The notes: generated by a model not told the origin, from the letters alone. 64,000 nucleotides of DNA from Pseudomonas marginalis (GCF_900105325.1 NZ_FNSU01000003.1:1674001-1738000), one strand, 5' to 3'. Numbered from the stretch's first letter, positions 1 through 8,679 are shown. Numbers and translations are program-made.

Positions 1-1649
1 ACCCCGTAGCGGCCCTCATACAGATCCAGGTCATTGGGTTTGCCATCGGTCAGTAGCAACAACAACTTGCGCCGCTGTTTGCACGCGCCCAGCAACTGGG
101 TGGCCTGGCGAATCGCGGCGCCCATGCGCGTGTAGTACCCCGGTTTGAGGGCCTGGATGCAGCCGCGCGTGCGGTCGTCATAGACTTGCTCGAAGGTCTT
201 GAGCTGGTGCAGGCGCACCTGATGGCGGCGCAGGGACGAGAAGCCATACAACGCAAACGCATCCCCCAGCCCGTCCAGGCTTTCGCCGAACAGCAACAGG
301 CTGTCGCGGATCACGTCGATGACCTTTTGCTCGTCGTTCAAATGCGCGTCGGTGGACATTGACAGGTCCGCCAGCAGCAGGCATGCCAGGTCGCGTCGGG
401 TGTGACGTTGCTCCTGGTACAAGCCGCGTTCGGTGCAGGCGCCGTGTTGGCGTTGCACGTAAAAATCCACCCAGGCTTGCAGGTCCAGCTCCGCGCCCTG
501 GGGTTGCTGGCGCAGCCATTGGCGGTCGGTGCGCAGTTGCTGGAACTGGCGGCGCAGGCGCTGGGCCGGGCCGAGTAATCGGGCTGGTAACGGTTGCGGT
601 GCATCGGCACGTGGCTGCATCCGTTGCAGATTGACGAAACCGGGTTGCAGGCATTGTTGACGGTAATCCCACTCGGGCAGCTTGATGCCCTCGCCGAGGG
701 GGATGTCATCCACTTCGGCAGGAGGCAGGTCGAGGTGCAGCTTCAAGCCGCCACTCTTGCGCACGCGCTGGCGCGACAGGCTCAACTGGTCGAGGTCTTC
801 GGCGACGCGGGCGGCGTCCGGGTCCTCACTGTCGTCGGCCCAGCGATCGAGGTCGACGTGCTCGGTCCAGCTGAACAGGTTTTCCAGGCGCACCACCAGC
901 AGGCCGCCATCACGGCTGTGATCATCCACACGGCAGGCACGTTTGGGCGCGCCCTGCTGCTCCCCGGACGGGGTGGCGAGGTCGTCGCCGTCGTCTTCAA
1001 GGTCGAGGGCCTGGGGCGTGTCCAGGTGCAACGGCGGGTAAAGCCATAAGGGCAACGGCCAGGCGGCGCGTTCGCTGCGGGGTAAATGGCGCACGCTGCC
1101 GGGCTCGCGCAGGGCCTTGCGCAAGGCTTTTTCCAGGGCAGCTTCAGCGGGGCTCAGGCTGGCCGGGTCGGGGCGCAGCGTAATATGGGCGTCCACCAGG
1201 CGCTGGTAACTGGGCAACAGCGCCGGGTAGCGTTGCAGCAGCAGCCAGGTCCAGCGCTGGTTGTCCCGGGCCCAATGGGCCATGGGGCCTGCATGGGCGG
1301 CCAGCAGCGCCAGCCAGCGGTACAGCTCCCGGTTCAAGGCGACGGTGGGGTACACCGCCAGGCTCGACGGCAGGCGCAGGCGGTTGCCATCGCAGGAGGC
1401 CAGCGGCGCATGCCGGCAGGTGCCGGCGATGCGCATCAACAGGTTGCGGCGCAGCAGCAGGTCGCGTTCGCTGGCGGCTTCGAGGGCGATCCCGCTGGCA
1501 CCGCCCAAGGCGCGAAACAATACGGCGAGGCTGCGCTGGCGGTCGACCAGCTCGACCCGCGCCGCCGGGAAATCGGCGCTGGCGCGGCGGGTGATAAAGC
1601 GGTGCCAGGCACTGCCGATCCATTCTTCCAATTCAAGGGTAAAGGCCAT
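1..1649 (-). CDS. norD: NorD, nitric oxide reductase activation protein (partial, runs off left edge)
   Basis: This reading frame starts at an ATG (complement of 1647-1649) and stays open to the window edge, giving about 549 codons of a protein that is usually a little over 600 residues. The N-terminal start reads MAFTLELEEWIG. The C-terminal third holds a von Willebrand factor A domain with a MIDAS-type DLSMST motif near complement 345-365, followed by LLLLTDGKPND near the edge. NorD proteins work with the MoxR-type ATPase NirQ/NorQ to activate nitric oxide reductase. The gene lies downstream of norB on the same strand but is separated from it by a 633-bp block of repeats, so co-transcription with norCB is uncertain. 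A weak TTGAT half-site at 1668-1672 could be a remnant of a DNR box. Family assignment is confident; the missing C-terminus cannot be judged. Confidence 0.9.
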   Translation of the reverse strand, partial: MAFTLELEEWIGSAWHRFITRRASADFPAARVELVDRQRSLAVLFRALGGASGIALEAASERDLLLRRNLLMRIAGTCRHAPLASCDGNRLRLPSSLAVYPTVALNRELYRWLALLAAHAGPMAHWARDNQRWTWLLLQRYPALLPSYQRLVDAHITLRPDPASLSPAEAALEKALRKALREPGSVRHLPRSERAAWPLPLWLYPPLHLDTPQALDLEDDGDDLATPSGEQQGAPKRACRVDDHSRDGGLLVVRLENLFSWTEHVDLDRWADDSEDPDAARVAEDLDQLSLSRQRVRKSGGLKLHLDLPPAEVDDIPLGEGIKLPEWDYRQQCLQPGFVNLQRMQPRADAPQPLPARLLGPAQRLRRQFQQLRTDRQWLRQQPQGAELDLQAWVDFYVQRQHGACTERGLYQEQRHTRRDLACLLLADLSMSTDAHLNDEQKVIDVIRDSLLLFGESLDGLGDAFALYGFSSLRRHQVRLHQLKTFEQVYDDRTRGCIQALKPGYYTRMGAAIRQATQLLGACKQRRKLLLLLTDGKPNDLDLYEGRYG

Positions 1650-1694
1650 GGGATGGGCTCCAACTGTTTGATATTTGACAGGCACACTGCAGTC

Positions 1695-2276
1695 AAAATG
1701 TGGGAGGGGCGGTGCGACGATTCGACTTGCTCCCGTGGCGGCCTCTGGGCCGACCATTTGCTGGGGTTGGAATGAGTACATATCCGTTGCTGCGGTAACG
1801 GCGACTTAGGGTTCCGCCCTTACGGCGGGTCACTTTTGGAAAAGAGCCCCAAAAGTAACCAAAAAGGCTCTTGCCCCAACACTCGGCACCTCGCCTAGGC
1901 TCGGTGTGCCCGAACGCAGGCTTGAATCCGTGGGCCGCCGTCATGGGCCATCCTTGGCCCAGGACGGCTAACCCGGCGTCCTGCCGGGTTACCCACGGAT
2001 TCAAGCCTGCGTTCGGCCAGCGTGTTTGACGGGGCGCCTAGGATCAAGATCAAAAGCCAGAGCAAAAGCAGAGCAAAAGCAGAGCAAAAGCAGAGCAAAA
2101 GCAGAGCATGGTTACTTTTGGCGCTCTTCCAAAAGTGACCCGCTGTAAGAGCGGAACCCTAAGCAGCCGTTACCGCAGCAACGGATATGTACTCACCCCC
2201 CAAAAAGCGGTCGGCCCAGAGGCCGCCATCGGGGGCAAGTCGAATCGTCGCACCGCCCCTCCCACATTTGGACCGC
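1695..2276. repeat. Repeat cassette A between norB and norD, with long inverted arms
   Basis: This gene-free block is built of nested inverted repeats. The outer pieces are two copies of a REP variant containing CGACGATTCGACTTG, at about 1697-1735 and 2232-2273, in opposite orientation. Inside lie two near-complementary arms at 1774-1847 and 2121-2194. The centre contains a 139-bp segment (1919-2057) that recurs inverted at 4604-4742, and an 11-bp tandem repeat (AGAGCAAAAGC, four full copies from 2059). Short open frames in this block are repeat sequence and not genes. Similar long intergenic repeats are common in fluorescent pseudomonads; I cannot assign this one to a named family with certainty. 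Confidence 0.85.
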
Positions 2277-2282
2277 ATTACT

Positions 2283-3704
2283 TCAGTAGACGATCGGCAC
2301 CGGCGCTCCAGCCATCCGGGCGCGTTGCCGGAAGCTGCATAGGTAGCAGACCAGCCCGAGCAGGAACACCACCCCACTGACCAACCGCGCCCAGAACAGT
2401 CCCTGCAAATGCTCCACCGTGGCCATGAACGGCAAGGCCACCCCGTCCACCTGCCAGCGTTGCAGCCAGACTTGCACGGCGCCGGCGGCGGTGAGGAACA
2501 GCGTGATCATCACCATCGACAGCACCATCAGCCAGAAGCCCCGGATTTCGAGGGTTTGCGAACGCGCGTCCGGCGCTTCACCGATACCGCGCAGGCGGGG
2601 CATGGCGTAGCTGATCAGGGTCATCACGATCATTGCGTAGGCACCGAAGAACGCCAGGTGCCCGTGGGCAGCGGTGAGTTGGGTGCCGTGGGTGTAGAAG
2701 TTGACCGGTGCCAGGGTGTGCAGGAACCCCCACACGCCTGCGCCGAAGAACGCCGTGACCGTGGTGCCCTTGGCCCACAACGTCGCCGCGCGATTCGGGT
2801 GCTGGCGCCGACGTTGCTTCACCATGGTGAAGGCGAACATCACCATCGCCAGGAACGGCAGCGGCTCCAGGGCCGAAAAGATCGAACCGACCCACAGCCA
2901 CACCTCGGGCGCGCCGATCCAGAAGAAGTGGTGACCGGTACCGATGATCCCGGTGATCAAGGCCATGGCGATGATCACGTACAGCCATTTCTCCACCACT
3001 TCGCGGTCGACGCCGGTGACCTTGATCAGCACGAAGGCCAGCATCGAGCCCATGATCAGCTCCCACACACCTTCGACCCACAGATGCACCACCCACCACC
3101 AGTAGAACTTGTCACGCGCCAGGTTGCCGGGGTTGTAGAAAGAGAACAGGAAGAACACCGCGAGACCAATCAACCCGGTCATCATCACCATGCTGACGGT
3201 GGTCTTGCGGCCCTTGAGCAGGGTCATGCCGATGTTGTACAGAAAGCCCAGGCACACCACGACGATGCCCATTTTGGTAATGGTCGGTTGCTCCAGGAAC
3301 TCACGACCCATGGTCGGCAGCAGCTCGTTGTGGGTCAGCCTGGCCAGCGCCGCATACGGCACCATCAGGTAGCCGAGGATGGTCAACACCCCGGCGGCGG
3401 CGAACACCCAGAACAGGATGATCGCCAGTTTCGGGCTGTGCAGCTCGCGTTCGGCCTCCTCGGGTATCAGGTAGTAAGCCGCGCCCATAAAGCCGAACAG
3501 CAGCCACACGATCAGCAGGTTGGTGTGGACCATCCGTGCCACGTTGAAGGGGATCAACGGGAACAGAAAGTCGCCGATGACGTATTGCAGGCCCATGATC
3601 AAACCGAACAGCACCTGACCGAGAAACAGGATCAGGGCGAACACAAAGTAGGGTTTGGCCACGGCCTGGGATTGGAATTTCAAGTATGGATTGGCACTGC
3701 GCAT
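2283..3704 (-). CDS. norB: Nitric oxide reductase subunit B (cytochrome b, catalytic)
   Basis: The 473-residue product is the catalytic subunit of cNOR, which reduces 2 NO to N2O in the inner membrane. All expected metal ligands are present at the positions known from P. aeruginosa NorB: His60 and His349 for low-spin heme b, His347 for heme b3, His207, His258 and His259 for FeB, with Glu211 and Glu215 in the HLWVEGVWE motif. The protein is a twelve-helix heme-copper oxidase relative and its length is normal. It starts 3 bp after the norC stop, so it is the second gene of a norCB operon. REP sequence begins only about 7 bp beyond its stop codon and may act in transcription termination or mRNA stability. 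Confidence 0.98.
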   Translation of the reverse strand: MRSANPYLKFQSQAVAKPYFVFALILFLGQVLFGLIMGLQYVIGDFLFPLIPFNVARMVHTNLLIVWLLFGFMGAAYYLIPEEAERELHSPKLAIILFWVFAAAGVLTILGYLMVPYAALARLTHNELLPTMGREFLEQPTITKMGIVVVCLGFLYNIGMTLLKGRKTTVSMVMMTGLIGLAVFFLFSFYNPGNLARDKFYWWWVVHLWVEGVWELIMGSMLAFVLIKVTGVDREVVEKWLYVIIAMALITGIIGTGHHFFWIGAPEVWLWVGSIFSALEPLPFLAMVMFAFTMVKQRRRQHPNRAATLWAKGTTVTAFFGAGVWGFLHTLAPVNFYTHGTQLTAAHGHLAFFGAYAMIVMTLISYAMPRLRGIGEAPDARSQTLEIRGFWLMVLSMVMITLFLTAAGAVQVWLQRWQVDGVALPFMATVEHLQGLFWARLVSGVVFLLGLVCYLCSFRQRARMAGAPVPIVY

Positions 3705-3707
3705 GGC

Positions 3708-4148
3708 TCAGCCCTCCTTGTTCGGTGGCCAGTTATTGGTATTGATCTTCGAGCTCCATTTGAGGAACTCGGCCATATCGTCCACCTCCTGGTCACTGAG
3801 ATTGAATTGCGGCATGGCCCGCCGCCCCGGTACACCCAGGGGCTGCATTTTCATCCAGGCATGCAGGAACGGCTTGAACCCTTCTTCGCCGCCCCGGCGC
3901 TTGAACACATTGCCCAACTCCGGCGCGAAATAAGCGCCCTCGCCCAGCAAGGTGTGGCAGCCGACGCAGTTGTTGCGCTCCCAGACGCCCTTGCCGCGCA
4001 CGACGGATTCGCTGAGTTGGTCGACGTTGCTGCGGGCGGGAAAGGTTTGTTCGGTGTGGTAGGTCAGGGCCAGGAAAATCAGGAAGAAGAACACGCTTCC
4101 TCCGAAGTAGATATTCCTGGCCATGCCCTTGGTGAAGGTCTCTGACAT
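3708..4148 (-). CDS. norC: Nitric oxide reductase subunit C (membrane-anchored cytochrome c)
   Basis: The 146-residue product passes electrons to NorB. It has one N-terminal membrane anchor (residues 13-31) and a single periplasmic heme c site CVGCH (Cys61, Cys64, His65), with Met112 in RAMPQF as the likely second axial ligand. The ATG at complement 4146-4148 is preceded by an AGGA ribosome-binding site. A longer in-frame start at 4271 was rejected because it would run through the promoter. A perfect DNR/ANR box and a matching -10 element lie upstream. norC and norB form an operon with 3 bp between them. Confidence 0.97.
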   Translation of the reverse strand: MSETFTKGMARNIYFGGSVFFFLIFLALTYHTEQTFPARSNVDQLSESVVRGKGVWERNNCVGCHTLLGEGAYFAPELGNVFKRRGGEEGFKPFLHAWMKMQPLGVPGRRAMPQFNLSDQEVDDMAEFLKWSSKINTNNWPPNKEG

Positions 4149-4176
4149 GGTCGCTTCCTCATTGCTTGGCCAGGGG

Positions 4177-4219
4177 ATGATAGGGAGGTGGGGGGTGAAA
4201 ACTGCTTGATGGCGATCAA
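4177..4219 (-). promoter_or_regulatory. norCB promoter with perfect DNR/ANR box
   Basis: The palindrome TTGATGGCGATCAA lies at 4206-4219 and matches the FNR/ANR/DNR consensus TTGAT-N4-ATCAA exactly. On the minus strand a TATCAT -10 element is at 4177-4182, placing the box about 41 bp upstream of a predicted start near 4171, as in class II FNR-type promoters. The box centre is 64 bp from the norC start codon. DNR control by NO and low oxygen is known for norCB in Pseudomonas; which regulator binds here is inferred. Confidence 0.9.
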
Positions 4220-4265
4220 GAAATGTTGATGGTTTTGGTGGGGTATTTTTTTGGGAGGGGGTTGG

Positions 4266-4900
4266 GTACATATCCGTTATTAAGGTAACGGCGGCCTATG
4301 GTTCCGCTCTTACAGCGGGTCACTTTTGGAAGAGCGCCAAAAGTAACCACCAAAAACGCTTCGCCCCAACACTCGGCACCTCGCCTAGGCTCGGTGTGCC
4401 CTCACTCCGGCTTTGGAGCCGACCGGAGCTGGGTCTGGTGTACTCGGTAAAAAGTGTGGGAGGGGGCTTGCCCCCGATGAGGGAGTGTCAGTTGGTGGAT
4501 TTGGTACTGAGCCACTGCAATCGGGGGCAAGTCGAATCGTCGCACCGCCCCTCCCACATTTGGATCTCCATATATCAGATGGACCTCGGTCTGCTTTTGC
4601 TCTGCTTTTGATCTTGATCCTAGGCGCCCCGTCAAACACGCTGGCCGAACGCAGGCTTGAATCCGTGGGCAACCCGGCAGGACGCCGGGTTAGCCGTCCT
4701 GGGCCAAGGATGGCCCATGACGGCGGCCCACGGATTCAAGCCGGAGTGAGGGTATGCCGAGCCTAGGCGAGGCACCGAGTGTTGGGGCAAGAGCCCTTTG
4801 GTTACTTTGGGCTGGGCCGGCATTCCGGCTCTTTTCCAAAGTGACCCGCTGTAAGAGCGGAACCATAGGCCGCCGTTACCGAAAAAACGGATATGTACTC
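4266..4900. repeat. Repeat cassette B between norC and nirP
   Basis: This block mirrors cassette A on the other side of norCB. Its ends carry the same arms (TACATATCCGTT at the left and its complement at the right), with the GGTTCCGCTCTTACAGCGGG segment inside each arm. The middle holds the 139-bp segment 4604-4742, the reverse complement of 1919-2057, and a REP pair at 4454-4561. The right arm runs into the 3' end of nirP and supplies its stop codon. No gene is visible within it. Confidence 0.85.
4454..4561. repeat. REP doublet inside cassette B
   Basis: A REP copy with the usual GTGGGAGGGGGCTTGCCCCC core at 4455-4475 faces a second, variant copy (GTCGAATCGTCGCACCGCC, 4530-4549) in inverted orientation about 50 bp away. 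This layout fits a REPIN, that is, two REPs forming one hairpin-like mobile unit dependent on a RAYT transposase elsewhere. Confidence 0.8.
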
Positions 4901-5124
4901 AGCCCAACCAACGCGATCAACACCCCCACCCACCCCACCATCACAAACCGCCACAACCACGGCCCACGCCGCAATTCCATAAACCCATCCACAATCACCC
5001 ATCCCTTGACCACCGCCAGCAACAACACCCCCCACCACAACCCGGACGCCCCCGTCAGTACAGTGCCAACGCTCAGCACCACCAACATCAGCCAACACAG
5101 GATCAGCGTCCGGGAACCCGTCAT
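4876..5124 (-). CDS. nirP: NirP-like small membrane protein (cytochrome c oxidase subunit IV family)
   Basis: The 82-residue product has about three hydrophobic segments and lies directly after nirO, as in the P. aeruginosa nirQ-O-P operon. I place the start at ATG 5124 because a GAGG motif overlapping the nirO stop is spaced 5 bp from it; a GTG two codons earlier is the alternative. Such proteins resemble NorF/cytochrome oxidase subunit IV and support nitric oxide reductase assembly or activity by an unclear mechanism. The last residues (STYPFFR and stop) are encoded by the right arm of repeat cassette B, so the natural C-terminus may have been replaced by the repeat. Confidence 0.75.
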   Translation of the reverse strand: MTGSRTLILCWLMLVVLSVGTVLTGASGLWWGVLLLAVVKGWVIVDGFMELRRGPWLWRFVMVGWVGVLIALVGLSTYPFFR

Positions 5125-5131
5125 ACACACC

Positions 5132-5695
5132 TCAGCGAATCACATAGACCAGCGGAAACAACACCACCCACACCAGATCCACCATGTGCCAATACAGCAC
5201 CCCGGACTCCAGCCCGCCGACTGACAGCCCGCCGCACCAGCAGCCCAGCGCCAGCCACCCGAGAATCACCATCCCCAGTAGCACATGCAGGAAATGAAAC
5301 CCCGTGAGTATCCAGTACAAGGTAAAAAACGTGCTGTGCTCCAGGCCCAGTCCGGCAGCGCCCAGGTGGGCGTACTCGGTGAGTTTGATCGCCACATACA
5401 CCAGCGCCACCAACAACGCCGCGACGAACAAACCGGCGCCGCGTCGCCAGCGCTGCAATCGCACCTGCTGCACCGCCAACGCTGCCAACAAGCCTGCGGT
5501 CAGCAGGCTCAAGGTCATCGCCAACCCGGTCGAGGTATCCAGCTGTGCGCGCCCGGCGGCAAACAGCTCGGGCTTGAGCACCTGGGTCACGGCAAACGTG
5601 AGGATCAGAATCGCGAACACCGACAGCTCGGCGAGGATAAAAAACCACATCGCCAGGTCGCCTGGCAGCCGGCGCGGTTCAGGCAAAGTGCACAT
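5132..5695 (-). CDS. nirO: NirO, cytochrome c oxidase subunit III-like membrane protein (NorE family)
   Basis: The 187-residue protein has five hydrophobic helices and the subunit III features AMWFFILAELSVF near the N-terminus and HFLHVLLGM in the second half. NorE/NirO proteins accompany NOR genes in many denitrifiers and are thought to assist NorCB activity; they are not part of the purified enzyme. The start overlaps the end of nirQ by 17 bp and the stop lies 7 bp before the chosen nirP start, which indicates translational coupling in a nirQOP operon. Confidence 0.88.
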   Translation of the reverse strand: MCTLPEPRRLPGDLAMWFFILAELSVFAILILTFAVTQVLKPELFAAGRAQLDTSTGLAMTLSLLTAGLLAALAVQQVRLQRWRRGAGLFVAALLVALVYVAIKLTEYAHLGAAGLGLEHSTFFTLYWILTGFHFLHVLLGMVILGWLALGCWCGGLSVGGLESGVLYWHMVDLVWVVLFPLVYVIR

Positions 5696-6455
5696 CCACC
5701 ACGTCCATCAGCGCGGCGACGGTCTGCGGGTCGTCGCTCAGCGGTTCGGCCAGGCACGCCAGGCAGGCTTCGCGTGGGCTCATGCCGGCGCCGATCAGGC
5801 GGGCGGTGAAGATCAGCAGCCGGGTGGAGGCCACCTCCTCCAGGTCATGCTGGTCAAGCCGACGCAACGCCTGGCCCAGGCGCACGACCTGGGCGGCCAG
5901 CGCCACATCCACACCGGCCTCGCGGGCGACGATGCGTTCTTCGTCGGCCACCGGCGGGTAGGCAAACCGCATCGCCACGAAGCGCTGGCGGGTGCTGGGT
6001 TTCATGCCCTTGAGCAGGTTCTGGTAGCCGGGGTTGTACGACACCACCAGCATGAACGACGACGGCGCCTTGAGCACTTCGCCGGTGCGTTCCAGGAACA
6101 GTTCACGGCGTTCATCGGCAATCGGGTGCAGCACCACGGCGGTGTCCTGGCGTGCTTCGACAACTTCGTCGAGGTAGCAGATCCCGCCTTCGCGCACGGC
6201 GCGGGTCAGTGGGCCGTCCTGCCACCAGGTGCCGTCGGTGCCGATCAGGTGGCGGCCGAGCAGGTCGGCGGCGCTGAGGTCGTCGTGGCAGGCCACGGTG
6301 TACAGCGGCAGGTTCAGGCGGTGCGCCATGTGCTGCACGAAGCGCGTCTTGCCACAGCCCGTGGGGCCTTTGATCAGCACCGGCAGGTGGTGGCGCCAGG
6401 CGTGTTCGAACAGCTGCTGTTCGTTGTCCTGCGGTTGGTAGAAGGGCTCGGTCAT
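5679..6455 (-). CDS. nirQ: NirQ, MoxR-type AAA+ ATPase for activation of nitrite/NO reductases
   Basis: The 258-residue product has a Walker A motif GPTGCGKT at residues 30-37, a Walker B stretch ICYLDEV, and a sensor region VVSYNPGYQ. It belongs to the NirQ/NorQ/CbbQ group, which pairs with a VWA protein (here NorD) as a chaperone-like machine. The start MTEPFYQPQD was chosen because it matches the family's usual length; a frame-extended start at 6530 would cross the regulatory box. The gene is divergent from nirS and shares the intergenic DNR box. Confidence 0.95.
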   Translation of the reverse strand: MTEPFYQPQDNEQQLFEHAWRHHLPVLIKGPTGCGKTRFVQHMAHRLNLPLYTVACHDDLSAADLLGRHLIGTDGTWWQDGPLTRAVREGGICYLDEVVEARQDTAVVLHPIADERRELFLERTGEVLKAPSSFMLVVSYNPGYQNLLKGMKPSTRQRFVAMRFAYPPVADEERIVAREAGVDVALAAQVVRLGQALRRLDQHDLEEVASTRLLIFTARLIGAGMSPREACLACLAEPLSDDPQTVAALMDVVDVHFA

Positions 6456-6532
6456 TACGCGTACTCGCAACGGGTTCGGCCCCCACGCTAAGGGCCCCTG
6501 CGACAACCTGGCAAGCACGTACAACGGCAAAC

Positions 6533-6573
6533 TTGATCGCCGTCAAGCGAGCATCGCGCCACTGCAACATAGT
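6533..6573. promoter_or_regulatory. Shared nirQ/nirS DNR box and nirS -10 element
   Basis: TTGATCGCCGTCAA at 6533-6546 matches the DNR/ANR consensus with one substitution in the right half-site (GTCAA for ATCAA). On the plus strand CATAGT at 6568-6573 fits a -10 element at the expected distance, predicting a nirS transcript start near 6580. The box is 85 bp from the nirQ start and 111 bp from the nirS start, and it is the only clear box in this divergent region, as reported for P. aeruginosa. Confidence 0.85.
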
Positions 6574-6650
6574 CTTGCCTGGCACTAAGAACCTGCGCTC
6601 TACCCCGCCTTCGCCGGGCATCGCAAAGGTCTTGCCTGAGGAGATATGGA

Positions 6651-8324
6651 ATGCTGACTCGCAACAGAAAACCCTGGGTCCTGAGTCTTGCCAGCCTGAG
6701 CTGCGCCCTGGCCCTCGCATTGCCCATCAACGCCCATGGCGACGCGCCGACCGGGATGGTGAAAAGCCCCGGCGCGCCGGATATGAGCCAGGCGGAGTTC
6801 GACGCCTCCAAGCAGATTTACTTCGAACGCTGCGCAGGCTGCCACGGCGTGTTGCGCAAGGGCGCCACCGGCAAGCCGCTGACCCCGGACATCACCCAGG
6901 CCCGTGGCCAGGCGTATCTGGAAGCGCTGATCACCTACGGCTCCCCGGCCGGCATGCCCAACTGGGGCACGTCCAATGCGCTGACCAAGGCGCAGATCAC
7001 CAGCATGGCCACCTTCATCCAGCACACCGCGCCCACCCCGCCTGAATGGGGCATGGCCGAAACCCTCAAGACCTGGAAAGTGCTGGTCAAGCCCGAAGAC
7101 CGGCCGAAAAAACAACTGAACACCCTCAACCTGCAAAACCTGTTCTCGGTCACCCTGCGCGACGACGGCAAGATCGCCCTGGTGGACGGTGACACCAAGC
7201 AGATCATCAAGCTGATCGACACCGGTTACGCCGTGCATATCTCGCGTATCTCCGCGTCTGGCCGCTACCTGCTGGTGATCGGCCGCGATGCCAAGATCGA
7301 CATGATCGACCTGTGGCCCCTGGAGCCGACCAAAGTCGCCGAGATCAAGGTGGGTATCGAAGCGCGCTCGGTGGAGACTTCGAAGTTCAAGGGCTATGAA
7401 GACAAGTACGCGATTGCCGGCTCCTACTGGCCGCCGCAGTTCACCATCATGGATGGCGAAACCCTGGAGCCCAGGCAGATCGTGTCCACCCGGGGCATGA
7501 CCGTCGATAAGCAGGAATACCACCCCGAACCCCGCGTGGCGGCGATCATCGCCTCCCACGAGTGGCCGGAGTTCATCGTCAATATCAAGGAAACCGGCAA
7601 GGTGATGCTGGTCAATTACCAGGACATCAAGAACCTCACCATCACCACCATCGACGCCGCGCCGTTCCTGCATGACGGCGGCTGGGACAGCACCCACCGC
7701 TACTTCATGACCGCCGCGAATAACTCCAACAAGGTCGCGGTGATCGACTCCAAGGAGCGCAAGCTCACCGCGTTGGTAGAGGTCGGCAAGACCCCGCACC
7801 CTGGCCGTGGCGCCAACTTCATTCACCCCAAATACGGCCCGGTGTGGGCTACCAGCCACCTGGGCGACGGCGGTATTTCGGTGATCGGCACCGACCCGGT
7901 CAAGCACCCGCAATACGCCTGGAAGCAGGTGGAATCCCTCAAGGGCCAGGGCGGCGGTTCGCTGTTTATCAAGACCCACCCCAACTCCCATCACCTGTAT
8001 GTCGACACCACCCTCAACCCCGACGCCAAGCTCAGCCAGTCGGTGGCGGTGTTCGACATCAACCAGCTGGACAAGGGCTACACCGTGCTGCCGATTGCCG
8101 AGTATTCGGGCATCAAGCAAGGCGCGCTGCGGGTGGTGCAACCGGAATACAACAAGGCCGGTGACGAGGTGTGGTTCTCGGTGTGGAACGGCCAGACCGA
8201 AGAGTCGGCGCTGGTGGTGATCGATGACAAGACCTTGAAGCTCAAGCAGGTGATCCGCGACAAGCGCCTGATCACGCCGACCGGAAAATTCAACGTCTAC
8301 AACACCCAACACGACATTTATTGA
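6651..8324 (+). CDS. nirS: Cytochrome cd1 nitrite reductase
   Basis: The 557-residue periplasmic enzyme reduces nitrite to NO. It has a Sec signal peptide (about residues 1-29), a heme c site CAGCH at 61-65, and an eight-bladed d1-heme propeller. His196 in GYAVHIS matches the proximal d1 ligand (His182 of P. aeruginosa numbering), and His341 (FLHDGG) and His383 (TPHPGRG) match the two distal catalytic histidines, with the expected 42-residue spacing. A strong ribosome-binding site (GAGGAGAT) precedes the ATG. It is the first gene of the nir operon. Confidence 0.99.
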   Translation: MLTRNRKPWVLSLASLSCALALALPINAHGDAPTGMVKSPGAPDMSQAEFDASKQIYFERCAGCHGVLRKGATGKPLTPDITQARGQAYLEALITYGSPAGMPNWGTSNALTKAQITSMATFIQHTAPTPPEWGMAETLKTWKVLVKPEDRPKKQLNTLNLQNLFSVTLRDDGKIALVDGDTKQIIKLIDTGYAVHISRISASGRYLLVIGRDAKIDMIDLWPLEPTKVAEIKVGIEARSVETSKFKGYEDKYAIAGSYWPPQFTIMDGETLEPRQIVSTRGMTVDKQEYHPEPRVAAIIASHEWPEFIVNIKETGKVMLVNYQDIKNLTITTIDAAPFLHDGGWDSTHRYFMTAANNSNKVAVIDSKERKLTALVEVGKTPHPGRGANFIHPKYGPVWATSHLGDGGISVIGTDPVKHPQYAWKQVESLKGQGGGSLFIKTHPNSHHLYVDTTLNPDAKLSQSVAVFDINQLDKGYTVLPIAEYSGIKQGALRVVQPEYNKAGDEVWFSVWNGQTEESALVVIDDKTLKLKQVIRDKRLITPTGKFNVYNTQHDIY

Positions 8325-8348
8325 GCCCCATCAACACGAGGTCACCGA

Positions 8349-8663
8349 ATGAAAAATATTCTACTCGCACTGCTGGCATCCGCCGCTGCGCTCAGCCTGC
8401 AACCGGTGTTGGCACAAGACGGGCCGGGGTTGTTCAACAGCAAACCCTGTGTGGGCTGCCACATGATTGACAGCAAACTGGTGGGGCCGGCCTTGAAGGA
8501 CGTCGCCGCCAAGAATGCCGGTGTGAAAGACGCAGCCACCACCCTGGCCAGCCACATCAAGAACGGTACCCAGGGCAACTGGGGGCCGGTGCCGATGCCG
8601 CCGAACCAGGTCACCGATGATGAAGCCAAGGTGTTGGCCGATTGGGTCCTGACCTTGAAATAA
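8349..8663 (+). CDS. nirM: Cytochrome c551, electron donor to NirS
   Basis: The 104-residue precursor has a signal peptide ending near AQDGP (cleavage about residue 22) and one heme c site CVGCH (Cys34, Cys37, His38). The downstream PVPMPPN motif supplies the Met axial ligand, as in Pseudomonas cytochrome c551. Cytochrome c551 carries electrons from the cytochrome bc1 complex to NirS in the periplasm. It follows nirS by 24 bp and precedes nirC by 16 bp, in the same operon. Confidence 0.97.
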   Translation: MKNILLALLASAAALSLQPVLAQDGPGLFNSKPCVGCHMIDSKLVGPALKDVAAKNAGVKDAATTLASHIKNGTQGNWGPVPMPPNQVTDDEAKVLADWVLTLK

Positions 8664-8679
8664 GCACAAGGAGCACGCC

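Noticed and set aside
2108..2380. Small open frames ending in a KVTRCKSGT...RSNGYVL type peptide, also near 4754-5224 and 1693-2004
   Set aside because: They follow the repeat cassettes and recur with them; such frames are often annotated as hypothetical proteins but have no sign of translation.
2409..4145. A 578-codon open frame on the plus strand across norB and norC
   Set aside because: It is antisense to two well-supported genes; its His/Gln-rich product is the usual result of high-GC antisense frames.
4149..4271. Upstream start of norC at 4271
   Set aside because: It would translate through the DNR box and -10 element; the ATG at 4148 has a ribosome-binding site and the canonical NorC N-terminus.
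6600..8312. A 570-codon frame antisense to nirS
   Set aside because: nirS has all heme ligands in place; the antisense frame is a G+C artefact.
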